This document shows positions 58,024 to 64,000 of a DNA stretch of 64,000 bases, in pieces; position 1 is the stretch's first letter, and every line of letters begins with the position of its first letter. The stretch is from the NCBI GenBank assembly GCA_964450715.1, contig CAYVFC010000023.1:1-64000 (forward strand), in the 5' to 3' direction. Both the position numbers and the translations under genes were made by a program. The stretch is from CAYVFC01 sp964450715 (GTDB taxonomy: Bacteria > Myxococcota_A > Polyangia > Polyangiales > JAFGIB01). A model generated the notes under the pieces. It was not told the DNA's origin, did not search any database, and was given only the letters and a program-made list of their open reading frames with translations.

Positions 58024-59193
58024 ATGAACTATTACGCCCGTAAATTCCTCTCGGTGTTCTCAACCGCGCTCGCGCTCGGGTTTCTGGCGACCTGTAGCGC
58101 GGACAAAGAAGGCGGCGCGGCCGACGCCGGGCTCGATGGCGCGATCGATACCGCGGACGGCAATGCGATCGGCAGCGGCGGCACAGCCGGCGCGGGAACA
58201 GGAGGAGGCGGCGGTACCATGTCGGGCGACGCGGCCGCGGGCATGGGCGGCGCCGGAGAATCGGGCGGCGCCGGCTCCCTGGAGGCAGGAACGGAAGCGG
58301 GCATCTGGGGCACGCTGCCCGGTTCGGGGCTGCTCGACGTGGTGGGAGAACCGGTAGAGATTCCCGACGGCCATGGCGGCACCACCACCTGCTACCAGAT
58401 CACCTGCAACGACAAGCTACTGCAGTGCGCCGACTGCGAGGACAACGACGGCGACGGCCTGATCGACGCGGCCGATCCCGAGTGCCTCGGCCCCTGCGAC
58501 AACACCGAGGGCCCGGTACTGGCCCCGGGCGTGGGCGGCGAGACCGGCTCGCAGTGCAAGCCGCGCGACTGCTTCTTCGACTTCGGCAACGGTCCGGGCA
58601 ACGACGACTGCCACTGGGCCTACTTCTGCGACCCGCTGGCGCCCAAGCAGGACTGCGCCTACGACGAAAGCGAGCTCGGTGGAACCGATTGCCCGCAGGG
58701 ACAGTCGGATCTCTGCCTGCAGATGTGCCGGCCCATCACCCCCAACGGCTGCGATTGCTTCGGCTGCTGCACCTTCCCCGAGCTGCAGGGAGAGGGGGAC
58801 AACGGCAGCGACGCCTACGTCTGGATAGGCCAGATGGAGGAGCCGGGCTGCACGCTGGACAGGGTCACCGACCCGGAGGCCTGTCCCCCCTGCACGCCCG
58901 AGCCGAGCTGCTGGAACGACTGCGGCCGCTGCGAGCTCTGCCTGGGCAAGACCACCATCCCCGACGACTGCCTGGAGCCTCCCCCGGACGGCGGCACGCC
59001 GACGGACGGCGGCAGCGGTACCGGCGGCAGTAGCGGTACCGGAGGCAGCGGAACCGCGGGCAGCGGCGGATCGGGCTCGGGCTCGGGCGGCCGCTGCGAT
59101 CCGGGCATCCAGGCCTGCGGCCTGCCCACGGACCCGCCCTGCCCCATGGGTACTTATTGTATCACCGGCTGCTGCGTGGTGCTGGTCGAGTAG
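58024..59193 (+). CDS. Cysteine-rich lipoprotein, paralogue of the one at 25504 (389 aa)
   Basis: Lipobox LATC (Cys24), then a Gly/Ala linker (about 35-90). The core (about 115-320) matches that of the protein at 25504: CADCEDNDGDGLIDAADPECL, a CFFDFGNGPGNDDCHW block, GCDCFGCCTFP, and CGRCELCLGKTTIPDDC. A second Gly/Thr/Ser linker and a short Cys tail (CPMGTYCITGCC) end it. GGGGAGAG precedes the ATG. The shared block with many Cys and the D-x-D-x-D-G run suggests a disulfide-stabilised, Ca-binding surface domain. Function unknown. Followed by a strong terminator. Confidence 0.83.
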   Translation: MNYYARKFLSVFSTALALGFLATCSADKEGGAADAGLDGAIDTADGNAIGSGGTAGAGTGGGGGTMSGDAAAGMGGAGESGGAGSLEAGTEAGIWGTLPGSGLLDVVGEPVEIPDGHGGTTTCYQITCNDKLLQCADCEDNDGDGLIDAADPECLGPCDNTEGPVLAPGVGGETGSQCKPRDCFFDFGNGPGNDDCHWAYFCDPLAPKQDCAYDESELGGTDCPQGQSDLCLQMCRPITPNGCDCFGCCTFPELQGEGDNGSDAYVWIGQMEEPGCTLDRVTDPEACPPCTPEPSCWNDCGRCELCLGKTTIPDDCLEPPPDGGTPTDGGSGTGGSSGTGGSGTAGSGGSGSGSGGRCDPGIQACGLPTDPPCPMGTYCITGCCVVLVE

Positions 59194-59298
59194 AACGGAT
59201 CCCGCGAAGGGCGCCGGCTTCTTGACACCCTCCGGGACGCGGAGCATGGTTTAGATATCCCGCTGGTCGGGATCGACTTTCCTATTCCCAAGAACACC

Positions 59299-59394
59299 AT
59301 GAACACCATGAACCCCTTTGGCGTCAGCAACCCGGTCGTGAGCCTGCTCGTGCTGATGGTGGTACGGACCGCGGAGGTCTGCCGGGCGCCATAG
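59299..59394 (+). CDS. Possible 31-aa hydrophobic peptide
   Basis: A short frame begins MNTMNPFGV and has a hydrophobic middle (VVSLLVLMVV). No ribosome site precedes either ATG. It sits between the lipoprotein stop and the terminator at 59421. The AACACCATG tandem near its start looks like a small DNA repeat. I rate it doubtful. Confidence 0.15.
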   Translation: MNTMNPFGVSNPVVSLLVLMVVRTAEVCRAP

Positions 59395-59420
59395 GGAACT
59401 GAACCCGATAGGATTCGCAA

Positions 59421-59457
59421 AGCCCCTGCTGGCACCGGCCAGCGGGGGCTTTTTTTT
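59421..59457 (+). terminator. Rho-independent terminator
   Basis: AGCCCCTGCTGG and CCAGCGGGGGCT form a 12-base stem with a small loop (one bulge), followed by a run of eight T. This is the clearest terminator in the window and ends the transcript from 58024. Confidence 0.9.
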
Positions 59458-59579
59458 GGCCATACCAACCGCAAACCGCGTGAGGAACGAGATAAAAAGA
59501 ACGGGCGCCGCCAACCGCCAGATGATCGAGGAAGGAAAACGGGATGCCGAATACCGGCATCAACCGCGACGGAAAAGGG

Positions 59580-60206
59580 TCAGCAACCGGCCCGGGCGCC
59601 GCACTTGATGATGGCCGTCTCCTTGCAGAAGTTGGTCCACTGCGTCTCGCAGCACTGGGTCTGCTCCCAGCCGTCCGGGGCCGGGCCGCAGACGCAATCG
59701 CGCACGCCTTCCTCGCAGAACTTCTGCTCGACGATGAGCACGCAGGGCAGATCCCAGGTGTTGGTGCAGCAGTCGGGCAGCTTCTCGCAGACGCAGGCCT
59801 CGATCTCCGCGTCCTCGCAGCCCGGCTCGGCGTGCTCCTCGCAACAGCCTCCGGTTCCTACGTGGGCCGTGCTGCCGTCGCCCCCGCCGTCCGGATCTCC
59901 CACGCCCGCGTCGACCGCGCCGTCGCCCTCGACCATCCCGCCGTCGGTCCCGGCCGCGTCCACCGCGGCGTCGCCCCCGGCAGTACCGCCGCCGCCCTCG
60001 CCGCCCACGGCACCGCCGATCCCGGCCGTGCCAGCCAAGCCACCGGTACCGCCGCCCGACGCGCCGCCACCGCCCTGGCCCGCGCCAGCGCCGCCTTGCT
60101 GGCCACCGGAGCCGGCTATCGCCGGGTCTTCGTCATTGGACGGACAACCGCTGAGGACGAGTATCGAGAGGGTGAAAGAAAGTGCGGGAAAGGTGAGTCT
60201 GTACAT
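59580..60206 (-). CDS. Small cysteine-rich lipoprotein with Gly/Ala linker (208 aa)
   Basis: Lipobox LSGC (Cys21) is followed by a long Gly/Ala/Asp linker (about 30-115). The C-terminal part (about 118-208) has ten or more Cys in two similar units: CCEEHAEPGCEDAEIEACVC, then CCTNTWDLPCVLIVEQKFC and CCETQWTNFCKETAIIKC, a repeated CCxxxWxxxC pattern that is found in myxobacterial exported proteins. ATG 60206 is chosen because the lipobox follows; a longer reading has no RBS. Function unknown. Confidence 0.8.
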   Translation of the reverse strand: MYRLTFPALSFTLSILVLSGCPSNDEDPAIAGSGGQQGGAGAGQGGGGASGGGTGGLAGTAGIGGAVGGEGGGGTAGGDAAVDAAGTDGGMVEGDGAVDAGVGDPDGGGDGSTAHVGTGGCCEEHAEPGCEDAEIEACVCEKLPDCCTNTWDLPCVLIVEQKFCEEGVRDCVCGPAPDGWEQTQCCETQWTNFCKETAIIKCGARAGC

Positions 60207-60335
60207 CGTGCGGATTCCCTGGCTGGGGGTTGTTCGATCGAAGTGCTTCCTTTTAATCGCCCGTCGTTCGCCTGGCAACGCCCCCAAAAAAGAATTTCGA
60301 GCGCTGAGGCCAGGGGCGAAACGGTGGCCAAGGCG

Positions 60336-60426
60336 CCCGAAAAACCGAGCGCGCCCGCAGGGACGGCGAGGATGGTACTACCAGTACCTGACGAGCCGGC
60401 CCGAGGACGAAAGCCGGTTTTTCGGG
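60336..60426. repeat. 91-bp hairpin sharing a motif with family C
   Basis: CCCGAAAAACCG and CGGTTTTTCGGG are a perfect 12-base inverted repeat. Within is a perfect GGTACT-ACC-AGTACC hairpin. The motif GAGGACGAAAGCCG directly before the right arm is identical to the one in both family C copies, but the rest does not align. Confidence 0.7.
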
Positions 60427-60481
60427 ATGGATTGGCCGCCGTCATTGCGAACACCGATAACCTCTGAATCAAGAATAAGGA

Positions 60482-60516
60482 CGGCCCCCCTCCCCGGCGA
60501 TGTAAGAGGGGGGCCG
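60482..60516 (-). terminator. Terminator-like stem after the Cys-rich 306-aa gene
   Basis: CGGCCCCCCTC and GAGGGGGGCCG form an 11-base GC stem with a 13-base loop, 23 bases beyond the stop at 60539. It is followed on the minus strand by TCCTTATTCTTG, a broken T run. Confidence 0.55.
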
Positions 60517-60538
60517 CGCTGGTCAAGATCGCGAGCCG

Positions 60539-61459
60539 CTAAGGATTCTGGCACTCGCGAAGCTCGCGGGAGCACTGGATGAACGCCAGGGGATTGCGAA
60601 ACATGCAGTTGGTCCACGCGACGTTACAGTCGACGATCTGGGGAACCTCCAGCGCATCGACCACGGCCTGACCGCAATCGATGAGCCCATTCGTGCAGCC
60701 CAGGATGTCGGAAACGCTCTCGGACTGCAGCGTGCAGTCGGCAGCGGTCTCGGCGCAGCCAACTACCTCGGAGACGGGAATCTCCGGAAGCTCGACGCCC
60801 AGGCTCTCGGCCACGCAGAGCGCCTCCTGTTCGGCGCAGGCGCTGAGCTCGCTCGGGCTCGAGGCGGCCAGGATGCAATCGTCGAGAGCGGAGGTGCAGG
60901 AGACCACGTCGCCGATCACCTCGGTGACCTCGTCGGGAATGACCGAGCCGGCCTGCTCGATCGCGCAGTCGACCAGGGTCTCGCCGCAGCCGGTCAGGTC
61001 GTTGACGCTGGTAGCCTCCTCGATGCACTCCAGGCTGCCGTCCACGCAGGCAGTGGTGCCGCTGACGATGGCGGGCAGCTGTACGTCCAGCACCTCGGCC
61101 ACGCAGAGCGCCTCGGCCTCGGCGCAGGCCGTAAGCTCGCTCGGGCTGGAAGCGGCCAGAACGCAATCATCCAACTGGGCCGTGCACTCGGCCGCACCGG
61201 CCGCCGCGTCGACCACCTGGGCCGGAAGCCCGTTGTCGGCCGTGGCCGCGCAGAGCGTGTAGTCGGCATTACAGAAGACCAGGCCGAGCAAGCCGGCCCT
61301 GTCCATGCACTCGTCGCGCTCGGCAGCGCACTCGGCAAGCGTCAAGGCCTGCGAGCTCAGCCCTACGGCGGGCTCGTCGGTAACCGCTGCGCTACAGCCG
61401 ATACCGGAAAGCAGGATCGCTACGAGGCAAACGTAAAAAGGAACGAAAATTTTCTTCAT
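60539..61459 (-). CDS. Exported Cys-repeat lipoprotein (306 aa)
   Basis: Lipobox SGIGC (Cys22). The mature part contains a degenerate 40-50-residue repeat built around CxxxxxxC pairs: CTAQLDDCVLAASSPSELTA, CVDGSLECIEEA, CTSALDDCILAASSPSELSA, CAETAADCTL and CTNGLIDC. The SSPSELTACAEAEALCVAE block occurs twice almost unchanged. These look like helical hairpins tied by disulfides. GAGGAG precedes the ATG. It is not similar to the other Cys-rich lipoproteins of the window beyond composition. Function unknown. Confidence 0.82.
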   Translation of the reverse strand: MKKIFVPFYVCLVAILLSGIGCSAAVTDEPAVGLSSQALTLAECAAERDECMDRAGLLGLVFCNADYTLCAATADNGLPAQVVDAAAGAAECTAQLDDCVLAASSPSELTACAEAEALCVAEVLDVQLPAIVSGTTACVDGSLECIEEATSVNDLTGCGETLVDCAIEQAGSVIPDEVTEVIGDVVSCTSALDDCILAASSPSELSACAEQEALCVAESLGVELPEIPVSEVVGCAETAADCTLQSESVSDILGCTNGLIDCGQAVVDALEVPQIVDCNVAWTNCMFRNPLAFIQCSRELRECQNP

Positions 61460-61769
61460 GGCGGCGGTTCTCCTCTGGGGTTGGAAGCGTTACTCGACTT
61501 TTCTCACGGTTCCTGGAGCGCTACGTTTGCCGGCCGGCCTGCGTTCGCCCTTTACACAACTAATGCGGCCCGGGAGAGCTTCCGTGATCCAGCCTGGGAA
61601 AAAGTAGCGGCGGAACCGCCTTTTTTTCCCTTTTTCGGCCGATCCACCGTTTTTACTCGCAGCGCCGAACGAATCGTTGTCTTTCGCGCTCACCCCAGGA
61701 CAGCAGGTAGCAGGTATCGATCCAGCTTCTCTGCGCCGGCAGCCGCTCTTCCTTTTCCACGGGCGTCCG
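61460..61769. other. Intergenic region without recognised gene
   Basis: The stretch GGCGG-AA-CCGCC followed by seven T at about 61609-61627 resembles a plus-strand terminator, but no plus-strand gene leads into it. It may close a small transcript I cannot see or be chance. The right part must contain 3' sequence of the PAP2 gene. Confidence 0.35.
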
Positions 61770-62471
61770 CTAGAGAGCGTCCGCCGGCTTCCAGACCGCT
61801 GGCGGGCGCAGCACCCACCGCGTCAATGCGGGTGCAGCGCACCAGCAGGCCGCCGCCAGCGCCATGCCCGCTGGCAGGTCCACCAGGAAGTGCTGCTTGA
61901 CCAGGACGGTGGAGAGCGAGACGGCGATGGCGCTCAGCAACAGCAGCGCTCGCCAGCTCTTCGAGCGATGGCGAAACCCCAGATAGAGGATCCAGACGAA
62001 GGCCACGTGCAAGCTGGGAAAGGTACAGGCGGACCCGTCGCTGGAATATTCGAGAAAAAGAAGCCAATCGAAAAACCCGTCGACCTGCAGGGGCGGCCTG
62101 GGATAGGGCATGGGCGCCAGCAGAAATACGGCAAAGGCCACCAGCGAAGCCAGGACGAAGGCCGCCTGAACTTGGAAGTACTGCAAGCGTGACCGCGCCA
62201 GAAAGAGCGGAAGGAAGACCTGAAGGTAGGCCAGCATGTACACCGGATACGCCGCGCTTACACGTGGTATCTTTTCTTCATAGGGAAGCATGGGCTGAAG
62301 GACCGTGCTTCCCTCGGTAGCCCGGTTGATGGCGTAGTAGAGCATCGCCCAGACCAGAACCTGAAGCAGAAAGACCAGACCGTACTTCAAGCGCTTGACC
62401 GGCCGGTATACCTCCGGGTCCATGGATTCGTCATCGAGATCGAGCAGACCGCGTATGTCAGCTGTCTTCAC
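61770..62471 (-). CDS. PAP2-family membrane phosphatase (233 aa)
   Basis: About five membrane helices lie between residues 30 and 220. PAP2 motifs are partly visible: TFPSLHVAF as motif C2 (PSGH-like, with His) and STVLVKQHFLVDLPAG as motif C3 (SxxxxxxHxxxD). Motif C1 (KxxxxxxRP) is replaced by MPYPRPPL, so only the RP part is kept. Enzymes of this fold dephosphorylate lipid phosphates such as undecaprenyl pyrophosphate, phosphatidic acid or inositol lipids. It is 45 bases downstream of the Lgt-domain gene on the same strand, so the two are probably cotranscribed, both acting on envelope lipids. Confidence 0.85.
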   Translation of the reverse strand: MKTADIRGLLDLDDESMDPEVYRPVKRLKYGLVFLLQVLVWAMLYYAINRATEGSTVLQPMLPYEEKIPRVSAAYPVYMLAYLQVFLPLFLARSRLQYFQVQAAFVLASLVAFAVFLLAPMPYPRPPLQVDGFFDWLLFLEYSSDGSACTFPSLHVAFVWILYLGFRHRSKSWRALLLLSAIAVSLSTVLVKQHFLVDLPAGMALAAACWCAAPALTRWVLRPPAVWKPADAL

Positions 62472-62516
62472 CGCCCGAGCTCCTCTATCGGTTCGAGATA
62501 GTTGCTAAAGCTATAG

Positions 62517-64000
62517 CTAGGTCAGGCGGGAAAAGCGGCGGTTGGACCGCGGGAAGTCGACTCCCATGGCCGCGGCGGTGATGAGCCCGAAAGCCAGCGC
62601 GAGCGCGGGTAGGCTCCCGCCGAAAACCGGATCGACCGGGGGCAGACCGGAACCGACACAGGTCAGCGCCGCGCCCGCCGTCAAACTGGCCACGGCGTTC
62701 CACTGGTAGATGGGCAATCCCAGCTTGCGAGGCGTCTGCGGCTCGCCGCGATACGACTCCTCGACAAACCTACCCAGACCGTTGAGCATCAGGTAGGCGC
62801 CGCAGATGAAGGTGAGCGGCAGGGTGCCGGCGAACCACAACGGCAAGAGCAGCAGCCCCGAGGCCGCGTTCCATAGTATGGAATAAAGCGGCGTCGGGTG
62901 GACGTGCACGCCGCCCAGCCGGGCCAGGCGCACCACCCGCGAGCGGGGATGGGTGTATCGGATCCCGGTCCCCGCGTCGCAGGCGCGTCCGTGGCAGCAT
63001 CCCTGGATCAGGCAGCGCACCCGACCGATGGCCTGCATCCAGGGTGCTGCCACGCTCACCGCGGCCAGCAGCGGCCAGGCCTCGCCGCCCCCGAGGTGTA
63101 CCACCGCGGCGCCGACGACCGCTCCGATCACTGCACCGTAGTAGCCGAACGGCCTCAGCAGCGCGCTCGATCCCTCGATGACCTGCGCCCAGAGGCCGGC
63201 TCCGGCCAGCGAGATCACGCATAAGGTAAACAGATCGCCGAGAACCGCCTCTGGGACCAGCGCTCCCATGATCAAGAAGCCGACCAGGCCGGCCAGGCCG
63301 GCGTAGAAGCCGTGGCTCATCACGCGAACCGATCCCAAATGCCACTCCTTCCAGGAGTTGGCGGCGTGCTCGGTCCGCTGGCGCAACCATGCCCATATCC
63401 TCTCGATTCTGAGCACCACAACGAAGCTCCCGAGCGCACCGGCGACCTCGATCCAGTCGTATCTTCCCGTGATCAGACAAGCGGCACAGACCGCCGCGGC
63501 CCAGGTCCAGGCGAGAGGCCTTAATGGTGTCGGCAGGCGGCGGGAGAACACCGTGGCCGCGAGCAGGCTCCAGATAGCCGGAAGGGCGATGAACGAGGCT
63601 CGGCTTGCGCTTTCCGCCGGCGGAAGCAGGGATGCCAGCGCGACCAGCAGCCCCGCGATGGCGACCGCCCACAAGCCGCGATGGCCGAGCCGGCGCAAGT
63701 GTCGGTTGCTGCCGGCCAGCAGCGGAGCCAGCAACAGACCGACAACGGAGCTGATCTGAATCCACTCGGCGAGTTGCCCGATCCATACCGATCCCCGTAT
63801 AGGCGGTACCGGCGGGCGGACGACCGGGGTCGCGAAGAGCATGGTTTCCACCTGATAGGCCAGAAGCCAGGGAGCCACGACCAGCAGATAGAAAGAAAGC
63901 TTCTCCCAAAGGCCCGGCGCACGGTCGTCGGCCACCGGCAGGGCCAATAGCGGTCTAGGCAAGCCAGAACCGAAGCGGCGTTCGAGGTCTTGCCGCTCGT
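62517..64000 (-). CDS. Lgt-domain polytopic membrane protein, 5' end beyond the window
   Basis: The reading frame stays open to the right window edge and upstream residues (ERQDLERRFGSG) look coded, so the true start is outside. About 280 residues of membrane helices of unknown family precede an Lgt-type C-terminal part: GRVRCLIQGCCHGRACDAGT, VHPTPLYSILWN, then NGLGRFVEESYRGEPQT. These match prolipoprotein diacylglyceryl transferase blocks (HxxR-like, Arg and Glu of the GRFxxE motif), which move diacylglycerol from phosphatidylglycerol to the lipobox Cys. The N-terminal extension is not part of usual Lgt. Given the many lipoproteins next door, a specialised or additional Lgt is plausible. Substrate is not shown by sequence. 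Confidence 0.82.
   Translation of the reverse strand, partial: ERQDLERRFGSGLPRPLLALPVADDRAPGLWEKLSFYLLVVAPWLLAYQVETMLFATPVVRPPVPPIRGSVWIGQLAEWIQISSVVGLLLAPLLAGSNRHLRRLGHRGLWAVAIAGLLVALASLLPPAESASRASFIALPAIWSLLAATVFSRRLPTPLRPLAWTWAAAVCAACLITGRYDWIEVAGALGSFVVVLRIERIWAWLRQRTEHAANSWKEWHLGSVRVMSHGFYAGLAGLVGFLIMGALVPEAVLGDLFTLCVISLAGAGLWAQVIEGSSALLRPFGYYGAVIGAVVGAAVVHLGGGEAWPLLAAVSVAAPWMQAIGRVRCLIQGCCHGRACDAGTGIRYTHPRSRVVRLARLGGVHVHPTPLYSILWNAASGLLLLPLWFAGTLPLTFICGAYLMLNGLGRFVEESYRGEPQTPRKLGLPIYQWNAVASLTAGAALTCVGSGLPPVDPVFGGSLPALALAFGLITAAAMGVDFPRSNRRFSRLT

Larger units (their letters stand above)
60207..60538. other. Intergenic region between two lipoprotein genes
   Basis: It contains the 91-base hairpin at 60336-60426 and the terminator-like stem at 60482-60516, both listed. 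The rest must hold the promoter of the minus-strand gene starting at 60206; I see no clear boxes. Confidence 0.4.

Noticed and set aside
59395..59420. tRNA-like 3' end before the terminator (GGATTCGC pattern)
   Set aside because: No cloverleaf can be drawn: there is no acceptor stem or anticodon arm upstream.
61609..61627. Terminator implying a hidden plus-strand gene or small RNA
   Set aside because: The stem is short and no promoter or frame leads into it; support is too weak to list as a gene.

Overview
Organism and character. The window is GC-rich, almost fully coding, and reads like a chromosome segment of a Myxococcota-type (deltaproteobacterial) bacterium. The pointers are: a kinase/AAA ATPase/histidine kinase fusion, PilZ proteins of the myxobacterial kind, DUF4388-type receiver proteins, many cysteine-rich lipoproteins with Gly/Thr/Ser linkers and D-x-D-x-D-G runs, and a metalloprotease with a C-terminal helix plus Arg cluster. 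The taxonomic call is inference from gene style. No rRNA, tRNA, CRISPR array, phage or intact insertion sequence was seen.

Layout. (1) 0.2-33 kb is a signalling island. A minus-strand run (11.0 to 0.2 kb) carries an excisionase-type HTH protein, a REC-GGDEF-EAL protein translationally coupled to it, a 1777-residue pseudokinase/AAA/GAF/histidine kinase, a CheY-like receiver and a 790-residue PilZ protein. Next come a FliA/WhiG-like sigma factor, two stand-alone receivers, a PilZ plus REC-EAL pair, a matrixin-like protease, a minimal histidine kinase with an NtrC-type regulator, a multi-PAS hybrid kinase, a small helical phasin-like protein, another PilZ protein, a LuxR-type receiver, a Cys-rich lipoprotein behind a candidate sigma-54 promoter, a NarX/NarL-like pair, a REC plus REC-DUF4388 pair, one more PilZ protein and a degenerate receiver. 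(2) 33.2-39.4 kb is a TetR-MMPL-LolA-like-beta-barrel operon with two palindromic operators in front, a plausible self-regulated trans-envelope export system. (3) 39.4-61.5 kb is an envelope and lipoprotein island: ten of its genes encode predicted lipoproteins (including a VWA protein, a cutinase/PET-hydrolase-like alpha/beta hydrolase and an alkyl-sulfatase-like metallo-beta-lactamase-fold enzyme), together with an AftB-like GT-C glycosyltransferase, two AraC regulators and a PAS histidine kinase. (4) The right end holds a PAP2 phosphatase and a polytopic protein with an Lgt (prolipoprotein diacylglyceryl transferase) domain whose start lies beyond the window.

Structured repeats. Intergenic regions are rich in long palindromic repeats. 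Family A (about 170 bp, three copies at 1-92, 11030-11199 and 24666-24835) keeps its folding potential while the bases of its stems change, a covariation pattern that suggests a structured RNA or a hairpin under selection. Families B and C are other long hairpins; A, B and C lie head to tail at 24666-25190. Family D is a widespread-type repeat beginning TGTCATCTCGA and occurs four times. Other repeats have invaded coding ends: the signal-peptide region of the barrel protein, the 3' end of the protease and the 3' end of the glycosyltransferase, where a 51-bp copy of internal coding sequence also reappears downstream.

How it works together. Most of the left half could route signals through c-di-GMP (one diguanylate cyclase/phosphodiesterase, one phosphodiesterase, four PilZ proteins) and phosphorelay. 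The right half builds and modifies the outer envelope: lipoprotein lipidation, surface lipoproteins, lipid export and glycosylation. Direct regulatory links between the halves are not visible apart from the sigma-54 promoter and the NtrC-type activator.
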